From NCBI GenBank assembly GCA_034336665.1, contig CM067592.1:53806473-53870472 (forward strand): a stretch of DNA of 64,000 bases. The letters are read 5' to 3'. The notes under the pieces were generated by a model, which was given only the letters and a program-made list of their open reading frames with translations, had not been told where the DNA came from and ran no database searches. Position 1 is the first letter of the stretch. Each line of letters begins with the position of its first letter. This stretch comes from Luscinia megarhynchos. Taxonomy: Eukaryota; Chordata; Aves; Passeriformes; Turdidae. A program made the position numbers and the translations under genes. Of this stretch, positions 52,824 through 64,000 are shown in pieces.

Positions 52824-52829
52824 AATAAA
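52824..52829 (+). promoter_or_regulatory. Polyadenylation signal of the solo LTR
   Basis: AATAAA positioned as in an R region, followed by a TTTG-containing stretch. Confidence 0.65.
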
Positions 52830-52962
52830 CAGCTTTGAAGCAACACAAGGTCATCTCCAGAAGCTTTCTTGTCTGTGACTCCGAGGGAATCCAGACTCCT
52901 GACCACCTGCATGTCGTCTCCGAGGAGATCTCAAGGCTAGAGAGACCCCCGGGGCAGTGACA

Positions 52963-52968
52963 AACTGA
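52963..52968. repeat. Target-site duplication, right copy (aactga)
   Basis: Right-hand partner of 52309-52314. Confidence 0.9.
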
Positions 52969-55900
52969 GATTTTCAGAGGTCATCTGACTAAGACTGAAT
53001 CAAGCTACAGGTACAGAGTAATTACTTTTCCAACTCTAATAAAACTTTATAAGTCCCACTCCAAAGAGGAAAAAAATAAGGTAACACAACAGTTACATTA
53101 TCAAATTGATTTTATTAATTCTGCAAAACAATTTCCTCAGTTTTTTGGGGTTTTTCGTTTGTTTTTTTCTTCTCAGAAGCAGATGAATTATCTCACTGAA
53201 CCTTAGGAATTTCAAAGTGCTGAAATTATTTGAAATTATTTGATAATTATTTGTGATGAAAAATTTCAGCCCAGAAGCCAATATTTACAATTATTCACAA
53301 AAATGAAACCAAGAACTCCTTCACAGCAAATGGCTTTCAAATACATCTTCAATATTTTTCACAGCTAGCTCAGTCGGCATCTAAAGGAAACTGTGTCATC
53401 TCAGATGGTTAGCTGTCAGCATTTGTTTGCACATGCACAAAACCATACATATTTAATATATACAGATCTAAGGGGAAAATGGAAGATAAAGAAACAGTCA
53501 TTTAGTCCATTCATATGATGCCAAATGTCTAAAAAGCAAACTGTCTGTCTTCTTGAAGTTAGTGGGAAGGAAAGAAGAAGTACCCAAGACAATGGAAAAG
53601 CATAGATCGGATGCTATTTTAGGTATATTTGTGAAACTTATTTTAGCTCTGATGTTTTTTTAAACAAAGAAAACAAAGTATTCTGTATTCTTCTGTAAAA
53701 TCTTTTACTGCATAAGTTTTTACTCATAAGAACTCAAAATTATTGAGAAGAATAGAAGAGTATCTTTAGGCAAGAAGTTGAAGACAAATTACATTTTGTT
53801 CTTTCCAAGTCTGGTCTTTGTACTTTCTGCTTATAGAGAAAACAGGAAATTCTATTCATCTCAGTTGTCTGATATGCATAAATATCTGGGCTGAAAGCCT
53901 TGACACTGATACTGATGACAGCAGCAATTCCTAACCAATTATGAAAAACAAAAAATCCCTATGTGAGTCTACTTTTAATTTCACCCTGGATCTAAAACTA
54001 TTTGTTTTATTTAAAATGTAAAGTATCTGTCTGAAGCACAAGAAATATCTATTTTAATTCAATGAAGTCACCCTGAAAATTAAGAAAACACTGTTCAGTA
54101 TTAATAATTCCCAAATAACACCTTGGAGTCAGTTCTCTCAGGAAAAGTATGAAGCCATACATTTCCGCCTTATTAGAACCAGAGCAAAGAGAAATGGAAA
54201 TAGAGACTGATGACATAAGGATGTATAAAGGATGTGCAGAATTTGAAAGTGAATTACGATGAACACACTTCACTCTTTCAGTATTTAAATAATATAAAAC
54301 AGCTTCACATCTAATAATGTTATTACTTAATTTCTTTTTGATTCAGCTTTTATTTTTTTATGGCAGATCCTAACTGTATCGTGCAATAATACAAATGACT
54401 TGCTCATATTAGGGGCACCATTTTAATGTTCCTTGGTTTCGTGACATAAAAACGTATATCATAGGCATTTTTCTCTGTTTTAGATGGCATAGGAGACCTT
54501 TTCTTCCCTGTGAATAATTCACAGAAAGCCACATCACTTCAAAAGAACAGAAATGACTCTTTATGACAGGGATATATGAACTAGGTAAATGCCCAAGCCA
54601 TTGCTCAGAGCATGCCTGTAGCAGTATCATCACTTCTTCCTGGACAGGCACACTTAGCTGAAGCAATGACTTTTCTGTTTTCTTAGTTAAACTCAGTGGA
54701 GTTAAAGTCAAAGTCAAAAGAAAAAAAACTAATACTTGGATTCATTATGCATTAGAGGCATCTTTCTTTGTTAGTGAATAAATGTAGATTGTAGTGCTAT
54801 AGACTGGTGTTCTATAAAAGGTTCACAACACACCAAGAACCCAGCATTTCTAAAAGAAATCCAGAAAGCCTAAGGAAAACAAATGCATGTAGCCACAAAC
54901 ATTACAATATTTACTATTTTGCAGTAATTTAGTTTTCTCTTTAATTTTGAATTCCAAAGCATGGGACACTCCAAGCTGCATCAACCATATCAATACATCT
55001 TTCCACTGGAAACTATCACTTAGGAGGGCTCTTTTAAGCAGGAATTCATCTTTGCACTAAAGGCACACCACTCAAAAGGAATCCACATTGAGAATATGCG
55101 ACAACTTCAGCAGTGTCTCTTTTTGATGCTTTGTTCAGGATCCGTCTTCTCACTCTGCTCCTTGACAAAATTATCAATTTTGTTCTGTACAAAGGTCAGT
55201 GTACAAGAAGAACTTCCAAAACCAGCATGACATTTACTACTGTATGATATAATACATATTTTCACCATCTTTAGCTGGCTTGATTGACCAATTCCCAGTT
55301 ACATTACTGCTTGAGCCTTTGAAATATTTTTCCTTTAAAAAATTTTGGTACTATTTTTTACTATTTTTTTTAAAGTTAAGTTTCAAGCTTTTTATGTTAA
55401 ATACAAGTATGCTTGAAATGAGATTGAGTTTAAAAAAGGTAAATTGATACAAGTGTGATTTAAGAAAAGCCTAAATAAAATCAAGATTTATAATGTACCT
55501 ACAGAAAAGCAGTACATAGACAAAAAAGGGATCACATGTTTAAAAGAAACCATAAAAATACTGTTTCAGTAAATAAAGTGATAAAATACTTTTATCTTCT
55601 CAGATCTTATAGCCTGTTCCCTTTATATGGTGTGAACATACCAACCTCGTGATTTTGTCAACACTCTTTAAAAAACAATTTTTAAATATATTTTGAAGAG
55701 ACTCCATCTTTTCTCTATGTATGAAGAATCAGAGGAATGGTTTGGCTGGTTCTTTTCTGTTATCTCATTCACCAGATTCCTGTGTAAAAATATAGTTCAA
55801 TATGTTGATATTTTTCATATTCCTAATTCCTATTAAACCCCTGAACTCTCCTTATTTCATTAAACTTACTTTATTCTGACTCCAAATAGATAGATTTTTT

Positions 55901-56449
55901 CAAGAAAAAGGTGAAAAAATTAATATAAGTAATCACTGATACAACCAATCGCTGTAACCAAATACTTCTTAAAAAAAAAAAACAAAACAAATACAAAAAA
56001 CCTCCAAAACCCTATAATTTCCCAATTATCACAACTCATTTATCATTAACCACTAGAGTAAATAATCTATGGGTAATGTCAAGTAATCTGCTGTGGTAAG
56101 TATTAGCACTACCTAACTGAAGCTAATAATCTCTGCGCTATCATGTTAGCAACAGTACTGTAAAGCTACTGCAGGATTTTGCTACATGCATCACTCAAAG
56201 ATGTGGAAATACTCCCATGTTCACTCATTTAAAGTTATTATAAACAAAATAAAACATAATAAAATATATATAAACATATATTTTATATATATAATAATTA
56301 TATATATAAAATATATATATATAAATAAGTATTTGAAATTAATTTGAAATTAATTTTGGTGGAGATCCGGAGTTAGACAAGCAGCCATGTTATGGTACAC
56401 TGGGCCAAAAGGATCATGCTTGATCCCCACTACTACCTCTGAATACTCA
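52969..56449. other. Intronic sequence without recognised gene
   Basis: AT-rich unique sequence between the LTR and the next CR1. A TA-rich run at 56260-56325 precedes the CR1. No exon recognised. Confidence 0.5.
56260..56325. repeat. (TA)n-rich low-complexity tract
   Basis: Imperfect self-complementary TATATA/ATATAA run. Confidence 0.85.
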
Positions 56450-56940
56450 GCAGAAAAGAGGCATTAAATTCCTGGGGTGGGGCCAACAGAGGGCTTCAAA
56501 GGTTTTTAGAGCACTGGAGAATCTCTCTTACGAGGAAGGCTGAGGGAGCTCGGACTGTTTGGCATTGATAAGAGACAGCCAAGAAGGGATCTCATCAATG
56601 TCTATGAGTATCTGAAGGAAGGGTGCCAAGAGGATGGATCCGGGCTCTGCTCAGTGATGCCAAGCACCAGAATGAGGTAATGGGCAGAAATTGATGCACT
56701 GGAAGTTCCACCTGAACATGTGGAAGAACTTCACTGTGAGAGTCACTGAACCCTGGAAAAATTGCCCTGAGAGGTTTTGGAGTCTCCCTCACTGCAGGAT
56801 ATTCAAAAGCTATCTGGACATATATATATCTGAATAATGTACTCTATGGGACCCTACTTGAAAAGGGATATTGCCAAAGCGACCTCAGTGGTCCCTTCCC
56901 ATCTTAAACATTCTCTGTTTCTGTGAAAAGGAGAACAAAC
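56450..56940 (+). mobile_element. CR1 LINE 3' part, plus strand
   Basis: Sense CR1 signatures: gcactggagaatctctctta, aggctgagggagctcggact, gatctcatcaatgtctatga, tatctgaaggaagggtgcca, gaggttttggagtctccctc, then ggtcccttccc and a degenerate ttctctgtttctgtg tail. Frames are interrupted. The 5' limit is uncertain; 56345-56450 may also belong to it. Confidence 0.92.
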
Positions 56941-59679
56941 TTTTCTATCAAAGATTAGTTTTGGAGAAATAAGGGCTACATATAAAGTCATTAAAATATG
57001 TTAGGCTTAGATGACCAGAACAGTATACCTGGGGGCAGAGAGAATAAAGAAAAGCTATTATATATTTAAGTCATAATGAATTCACTGAAAATGCAGAAAA
57101 AAATATTTCAAGAAGGAAAACCAAGCAATTTCATTAATAAAAAAACACTGAAGTTGAATAAAATTTGTGAATTCAAATAACATTTGCTGGAAAGATGCTA
57201 ATAATTTTTATGTTACAGGATTAAAAGATTTGTTATTCCATTCCAATTAAAAATGCAGCATAGTAACTTGAAGACATTTATCTGCTTTTAAGATACCAAT
57301 TTTTGGACTATTTAAAGAAAAGAATAAGTTAATGAAAAGAAGAAACTATACTCTTTACTATAATAAAAAATTACCAACATAAAAATAGAATTTCAACCAC
57401 TGAAAAAATGGAGACACACACACTTGAGCTGATCGTTTGTTTTCTTGTCAAAGTGCAACGTATGCAAAAATGATCAGCATGAGTTTTCAGATACTCCTAT
57501 CAATCAAATTAAGCAAATCTCATCAGGCACAGAAAAACAATCAAATGCTCCTCCTTAATACCCTGCTATTACTTTTTCTGCTCCCATCTGCTCTTGTGCC
57601 AGTATTACTGAAATTAATCACTTTATCCTTACAGGCAGCCTCTGAAGCAAAGATCACGAATATTACAAATATATTCTTACTCTTTATCTCAATTTCACCT
57701 GATTTCACATGATTATCCATGCTTTTCTGAGGCAAACTACCAGACTACTGTGCCTTGCCTGAGTCAGAAACTGAACTGGATTTCAGCTAAGTCACCAGAC
57801 TGGAGTGATTTTTGCTTGGCTTTTCCAACAGATCACTCACATTGAAAATTCTCCATGGCTTCCAACACTTTTGAAACAAGACCTGAGCTCACAAACAACT
57901 GTAGCACAGAAAAGCACAAGTACATAAACTGCAATAAGTGTGGAAGAGGAGGTCATGGAAAGGATAGGAATATAAATAGCATAGCTAGTTCCATTAAAAT
58001 GTGAAACATATCCCTCACTAAGAAATCTTAGTAAAGAAAGTATTACAAAGTACAAATCTCAGTCTTTAACTTAAAACTGGATAAATGCCCCATTTAAGAA
58101 AGGATTACGTCCTTTCACAAGCACTAAGATGCTTTCAGCTTTCTTCAATCTTATATGGAAAACATTTGAAATCCTAAAATACAGATTTTAGAAGAGAGCA
58201 GGAGAAAAAGATATATTTCACAACACTGCCACTACAGAAAAACTGGAAACAGATGGATCTTATATATAGGTTTGAAGTGAACACATTGATCATCAACTAG
58301 CTGCACAATTAACTGCCTGACTTAGAAGACCAGGATATCTTGACCCATCTATTTAATTTAGCAGATGCACACATGCTTCTGCTAGAGTTTAAAAAACGTC
58401 CTTAAAGTTTGACTTTGAGAGAAATGGAAGAATACATTATTGAAGCATTTATGTGGCACATGGACCTGCCTCGCCAGATTTTCCAGCCTCTTTTATTGAG
58501 TTGGGGCATGGAAATACAGTAACCCAACAAGAATCCCTTTCTCCTTCAACAAATTGTGAAGTCTCTCTCAAAGACTCTTCTGAAATTGTATCATTACATA
58601 TCCAGTCTGTGACATAGCCATGCTTCATAGTTAGCTTATAAAATGTTAACTAACAGACATGTTTTGAACAGATACTCCCAACTCAAAGAAAAAACAGTAA
58701 TTTAATAAACGATGAGTAGAATTCTTCTCTAGGATTTCTTCAATTGTGCTAGCATATGCAAGTAAAAAGACTAATTAAAATTACCAACATGTTCCCTAAA
58801 TTCAATGTATAGAGTGACCCCTACTGGTCTGTTAGGGACCCCAGCAAAGGCACAAACTGCCAAGAGCCATCACTCCAAGCACTAAACCTGAGCTAACCTA
58901 TATGCACGACCCTCAGGCTGAGCACGCAGACCTTATCCAAGCTACAGAATGACTAATACAGTAATTTAGTAGAGGCAAAAATTCTCCAGTGCTTGCTATA
59001 GCCTTTTAAACCTTAATTCCTCTTGCTATTATAAACACCGAAAATTATCAAGTAAATGGCTTGAAAAGAACACTAAGTATCAACAGCTGAAAACCATCTT
59101 ATTATGAAGAATTTTAATTGAAGAGGAAAAAAACCTTAAAAACCACCCAGTAGAAACAAATTTTAGTTTAGTAAATGTTTCTAAACGAGAAAAATGTATA
59201 CTTTCTGTATATTCACAATTGAACATGAATGGGAATTACAAGCCCCCACGATTCATATTTTGCTTGTTACTCTTTTTATTTCATATAAAAAAAGTAAGTC
59301 ACAAGAGCATTTAATTATTTGTCTTAATACTGCCTGCTTTAATGCCCAACTAATAAGTGAGGTAATCAATAGTGCTCCATAACACAAGCAATTTGTCACC
59401 TAATACATTATTTTATTATTTTAATGCTGTAGGATAATCTATCCAAGATCTTAGCACTAATATGAGTACATTAACAGGAAAGTAAAAGAAGGGCATGGCT
59501 ATTCATTTGAAGTGCTGAATGCTCTCTTGTATTTATAAATATATAAATCAAACACACATACACATACTTGGATCAGAACCCAGCTAGAATCAAGAACAAG
59601 GAAACAGAAAAATTATCTAAGCAACTTCATCTAGGACTAATCCAAACAACCTAATAAGACAAAACAGTGCTGATTCCCT

Positions 59680-59765
59680 CTTCTGAGGAAAACTATTGCT
59701 TAGAAAGCTTAAGTAATTGCTCTGCTTCAAAATTCCTGCTAATTAAAAAGGAATATTCTGTAATG
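59680..59765 (-). mobile_element. Possible MIR/CORE-SINE remnant, minus strand
   Basis: ttctgaggaaaactattgct, then agaaagcttaagtaattgct and cctgctaattaa follow the reverse-complement order of the MIR core (gaggaaactgaggc..., ggttaagtaacttgcc, agctagtaag). Diverged. Confidence 0.42.
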
Positions 59766-59874
59766 ACTGCAAGTTTCCATTGCATCTAAACTAAGTCAGT
59801 CCAATGTTGCTTCACATGTGTTCATACTGGGAGCTTACAAAAAAGGCTGCTCAGGAGTAGCTGAGTTAGCCTCC

Positions 59875-59899
59875 AGGTCCAGAGGAAAAAACTGGACCT
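59875..59899. repeat. 8-bp hairpin
   Basis: aggtccag, 9-nt A-rich loop, ctggacct. Perfect short inverted repeat. Confidence 0.75.
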
Positions 59900-60499
59900 C
59901 CAGCTGATTCACAGTGGCTACCAGCAGGCTGACTCTCCACCCTGGCTCTTACTTCTGACCACTAGTCAAGCTGTTGAAGCAAATAATTATAGCCACAAGT
60001 TATTTTTAAAATGCATTCAACCAGTTCTAAGTTAGTACACCAAACCCCTAGAGCCTTCAACAGGAGCTCAACATTTAAGAGAGTTTTTATTTTTGGGAGC
60101 CATATTTAAATATTTACATTGCTACACAAAGGAGAATAAAAAGAATAAAAAAGGAACCAACAGTGACATGCTATAAAACATTTAAGAAGCCTGAAATTCA
60201 GCTGTTTTTTCATCAAACTATACAGTGAACTTTTCTATTGTTTTCACTGAAATACTGAGTATTACAGCATTCACTGTGAGGTATAAATTTAGACATTATT
60301 CCCTCAAAAGAAATACAACAAAACCATTGAAACTGAAAGACAAGAACTCCAAAGTCAAAGAATTAAAGAAATAATCCTGATATCAATCCTTAATCAATCC
60401 CATTGGGCTTACCTCAAGTGATAATTAAAAACTTATTCCTCAAGATCTTTGCATTATTCATAAAGCAAGCGTTCTACCATGGTTGTGGTTGGTCTCATG

Positions 60500-61335
60500 T
60501 TTGATCCCAGGCCTTGCAAGCGCCCTCTAAACACAAAACTGAGCTAAGCTGAGCAGTGCAGTTCCCTTGCTGAAGAGAAGGGATGTCATTCAGAGGGACT
60601 CTGACAGGCCTGACAAGTGAGCCCACACGAATGTCATGAAATTCAACATGGCCAAGAGCAAACATGGGTTTGGTTAACCCTCAGTATCAACACAGAATGG
60701 AGAATGAATGGGTTCAGAGCAGACTGGCGGAAAAGGACTTGGGCTACTGGTGAATGAAAAGTTGGGCACAACCCAGCAGGGTGCACTTACTGCCCAGAAA
60801 GCCAACTACATTGGCATCAAAAGCAGCATGCCAGCAGGGAGGAGGAGAAGGTTCTCCCGCTCTGCTCTGGCGAGATTCCACCTGAAGTGCTTGGATCTTC
60901 AGTGACATGAAAGACATTAATCTGTTGGAGCAAGTCCAGAGAACAGACACAGAACTGACCAGAGAGCTGAAACATCCCTGTTGTGAAGAGTTGTAAAGGA
61001 AAAGAGATTGTTCAGCCCAAGACAAGATGGCTCCAGGGAGATTGTTTTGTGGCCTTTCAGTATGTATTGGGGGCTCACAAGGAAGATGAAGACAGGTTAA
61101 TTTTTACTAGGGTTGTAGTGACAGGACAAGCGACAACATTAAGTCATAATTTAAGAGTGTAGATTTAGATTGGAAACAAGGAAGAATTTTTTTATGATGA
61201 AGGTGGTGAGACACTGGAACAGGTTGCTCAGAGAAGCTGTGATCTAATGCAAGGTGTCCCTGTCCATGGTAAAGAGTTGGACCAGATGATTTTTAAATCA
61301 AATTTTTCCAATCCAAACCATTTCATGATTCTGTG
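60500..61335 (+). mobile_element. CR1 LINE, C-terminal RT region plus 3' end, plus strand
   Basis: The longest CR1 copy on the plus strand. It starts in the region encoding the C-terminal part of the CR1 reverse-transcriptase ORF (atgaaattcaacatggccaa, aaaaggacttgggctact, cagaaagccaactacattgg). It runs through acactggaacaggttgctca to gagttggaccagatgatttt and ttccaatccaaaccatttca, with a final tgattctgtg. Many indels and stops; not functional. A shorter internal stretch around 60850-60950 fits poorly and may hold a deletion. Confidence 0.92.
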
Positions 61336-63035
61336 CAAGAACATGTTTTACATTTCCAAGCTGTCTATACCAGAAAAGGGCCCCAAGTCTATTGGGAACT
61401 TCAACTCCCTCTCCTTGGTAGTAGAAAGTAGTGCAATGCCAAAGCTATTGCCAAGCCAGCTTCAGTACCCAACACTACTACGACAGAAGGCTAACTGATT
61501 GAACTACAGCTTTTACCTGTTTTAGTTTCAAAACCCTCACCCCTGTGCAAAATTATGGTTTGACTGCATGGGTACAAAACCAAATTTGGCCGACTTGGGG
61601 ATTTCCCTCCTCAGCTCCTTTTCTGAGTATGCTTTCATGGCACCTTGTCTCACTGCTCTCCACCAGCAGCTGAGTAGTCCATGCATGCACAGAGCTCTTG
61701 GGTTAAAAACACTCAGAAGGAGGTTAGTCGGTAAACAGGTGAAATCTTGTGTCTCCAGTGCTTGCAGGATCCAGTGCTGGGGGCTCTGAAAGGATGACAG
61801 TCAATATATGCCAGCCATAAGATAGCTTACCTGCCTACAAACTTGTGTTCCCTGGAGAATGATAAATTAGTTCTCAATGCTTTTCTGCAAGTCTGCTCAC
61901 AAATTGCAAATTGAATCATGTTTTACTGTCTACAAACAAGAAATGAAAAATTTTTGTAATATAGGAGGTAAAAATGGGTTTACAACTGGGGACCTAGTAC
62001 ATATCAACTCATGCTGCCTTATCATGCTGCCCAGCATAACCTCATCCTGTTACTTTGAGAAGTATAGAAACAGCCTATTTGAGCTATGAGAAGTAAAAAA
62101 AAAAAATCACTGTAATCATATGCCTTGTAAGTGACCACGAGTCTTGCATACTATGGATATTTAAATCACTTAGCATCAAACTCCCAACTAATGACAAAGG
62201 CAGCAGTGAAATATGAGAGGTTTCTATTTAGTGTTCAGGACTGTGGAACACCACCATACTGCTGTGCATCCAATATTTTCCACCAAGGCTTATGTTTTAA
62301 GGTACTATTTTTGCTAAAACTGCTGAAGATTTTTTTTATGATTTCCATGGTGTGAAGGGTAAAAATCTACATCTAAACATGGGCAATAAACGTATTACGT
62401 ACATCAAGATTGAAGCTGAACTATCTGTGTAGCTAAGAGTAGGAAGACAGAACTAAAATGGCAAGTGACGGAGCACTGTTCTCTGGCATTGCTGTCTTTA
62501 ACTTCTGACAAAGCACACCATCACATCATGGAATGTATCATAGCAGTGCCCAACAGAAAGCACATGTGAAAAAGCAAACAAGAACTCACTACTGAGAGTC
62601 ATCACACCATGCCTCCCGCACCAGGGCAGAGACAAGGTCTGTATTACTGGTGAACGTGCAAGAAACATCAGGACATGGAGGTAATGCTGATGCTTGAGTG
62701 AAAACTGACAAAGCAGCAATATTCTTCCCACAAAACTAAAAAGATGTACGTAATTCATTAATCAAATGCAAGACTAGGTGATACTTACAGTAAGTTCTGC
62801 AGATAAGGTATATAATTTGGCAAAAAATTTTTCCCTACAAATCTCTCTGAAATAATCTTCGAAAAATACAATTTTTCATCAGCTCCTGAAAATACTTAGG
62901 AGTAAGTGGCACAAATTGCTTGCTCTTCTGTTATTTATGTCATTTAGTAAATCTGAAGAGCCTTCTACCTTGTACATCTATCTTGTAGTCTGTCTTCATG
63001 CCCTTCAAAAGAGACAGGATTGAGATGAAACATAT
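61336..63035. other. Intronic sequence without recognised gene
   Basis: No coding exon or repeat family recognised. Several 60-86 codon open frames are unsupported. Confidence 0.5.
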
Positions 63036-63142
63036 CTGTGAGCAGGACTGGGATTAGAGACTCAGGTCTCTGATGGGAGTCCTAACCCTCCTGTCCCTGC
63101 ACTGCTTTCTGCTTCACAACTAAGCCACCAGACCAGTCACCT
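63036..63142 (-). mobile_element. Possible MIR-type SINE head, minus strand
   Basis: On the minus strand the order is gtggcttagttgtgaagc, then ttaggactcccatcagagac, then gagtctctaatcccagtcct and gctcacag. This resembles the tRNA-derived head and CORE of amniote MIR elements (gtggcttagtggtta..., ggactcaggagacctgggtt, tctaatcccagctctgc). Diverged, with no poly(A). Confidence 0.45.
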
Positions 63143-64000
63143 CTTAAAATGCCACACATCTAGCAAATTAAACACTTAAAAATACTTCCATTTTGTGGCA
63201 AATACTATACACAGGAAGAAGCATACTAACTGAAGTAAGAGTAGCACTGAATTTTTGCAGTTTTTTGACTAGCTTATAGAGGGACATGTCAGCCCTGATG
63301 TTCTGCACCTCCCTTCATTGTTGTGTATATTTACAGTTATGGAACCAGATATATGCAGTCCAATTCTGAAGCACTAAACAGGTAACATTACAAATGCAAA
63401 CACGTTACTGAATAATATTAGCCAAAATGAAAAAACTAGAATTTTTACCTTCCAGAACACCTGGGCAAATCAACAAATTACATCTTTTCTCTTGCATGAA
63501 GAAACAGAGCTGGAGAAGCTCATGATTGTTTCAGCAGCTGTTCCATTATGAGATGCCTCTACATTTCCCAATAGAAGAGAAAGAACTACTCTGTGTGGAC
63601 TCTTAAATAAGAGTTTTTGAAAGTCACAGAATTTGTAAGAGATAAAAGATTAGGAGATAGATACAAACAAAAATTTTGAAATATTGCAAAGGATGACTGT
63701 GAAGGGGGGGCTCAAAAAAGGAGCTCTATGTTTCTTGGAGTTACCTGGCTTGTCCTGCTGTCTCTAAGCAGGAACAACTGTACTTCTTACTCTTGACAGA
63801 AACTTCCAAGCTTCATAGAGACAAAGCTTCCATATCCTGAAGAGTGTGCTGGTGCTCTAGTACCTTTAGGATTCAGCACCATTTCATAATTACCCCTGTA
63901 CTTCTAGTGGACAGGACAGAAAAGATCGTATAAGACCACAACACTGCTGATACACACACCAACTGCCTCTGTTATTTAACAGCTTTTTGTTACTCGGGAT
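63143..64000. other. Intronic sequence without recognised gene
   Basis: No feature recognised up to the window end. Confidence 0.5.

Larger units (their letters stand above)
52315..52962 (+). mobile_element. Solo LTR of an endogenous retrovirus (ERVK/ERV2-like), plus strand
   Basis: A 648-bp element beginning TGTGGGAG and ending GTGACA, so it has the TGT...ACA ends of an LTR. It is flanked on both sides by the identical 6-mer aactga (52309-52314 and 52963-52968), a target-site duplication. A TATA-like ggtataaaag lies at 52721-52730 and an AATAAA at 52824-52829, giving an approximate U3-R-U5 order in plus orientation. No gag, pol or env sequence borders it, so it looks like an LTR left by recombination. 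A 6-bp duplication is typical of ERV2 (class II) elements in birds. It is antisense to SNX24, inside intron 1. Confidence 0.93.
56941..60499. other. Intronic sequence without recognised gene
   Basis: AT-rich. Possible SINE remnants at 57735-57830 and 59680-59765, and a small hairpin at 59875-59899. No exon recognised. Confidence 0.5.
32030..64000 (-). other. SNX24: SNX24 intron 1 (3' portion; continues off the window)
   Basis: Everything upstream of exon 2 on the minus strand. The first coding exon (N-terminus MEVYIPSF... in human) and a CpG-rich promoter should lie upstream, and neither is seen, so this intron is at least 32 kb here. It carries CR1 copies, one solo LTR, AT-rich repeats and SINE remnants. 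An additional alternative first exon cannot be excluded from sequence alone. Confidence 0.7.

Noticed and set aside
57735..57830. SINE remnant
   Set aside because: Weak resemblance to MIR in either orientation; not enough ordered matches to call.

Overview
The window is vertebrate, almost certainly bird, and mostly intronic. It is AT-rich, has no prokaryote-style gene packing, and carries several copies of the CR1 LINE family in different 3'-end variants. It also has a solo endogenous-retrovirus LTR with a 6-bp target-site duplication, old MIR/CORE-SINE remnants, and a decayed RING-finger copy resembling the Topors-like families that are multicopy in songbirds. A passerine is my best guess; that is inference, not proof.

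The one real gene I can support is SNX24 (sorting nexin 24), on the minus strand. Two consecutive internal coding exons are clear. One is at 31946-32029 (28 codons) and the next is at 25116-25220 (35 codons). Both have AG acceptors and GT donors in phase 0, and together they encode most of the phosphoinositide-binding PX domain. I did not find the first exon (N-terminus and promoter) or the exons after the second one. The window therefore looks like the 3' part of intron 1 (32030-64000), exon 2, all of intron 2 (25221-31945), exon 3, and the 5' part of intron 3 (1-25115).

Intron 3 (1-25115) holds a minus-strand CR1 with an internal duplication (2785-4170), a C-tract, a long TCCA microsatellite (18285-18412), a plus-strand CR1 (22195-22508) and MIR-like fragments. 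Intron 2 holds a GC-rich block at 28.5-30.45 kb inside AT-rich sequence. That block is a dead Topors-like RING copy, about 640 bp of unexplained GC-rich DNA, and a CR1 3' end. Intron 1 holds an unexplained GC-richer stretch (36950-38310), several AT-rich repeats and hairpins, CR1 copies near 45, 49, 56.7 and 61 kb, the solo LTR at 52315-52962, and SINE remnants near 59.7 and 63.1 kb.

Nearly all open reading frames of 60-170 codons here appear to be chance ORFs or lie inside repeats. I see no tRNA, rRNA, CRISPR array, operon or intact mobile-element coding region. I found no convincing evidence of a new biological system. The points most worth checking are the symmetric PX exons, the Topors-like relic, and the antisense-oriented LTR promoter in intron 1.
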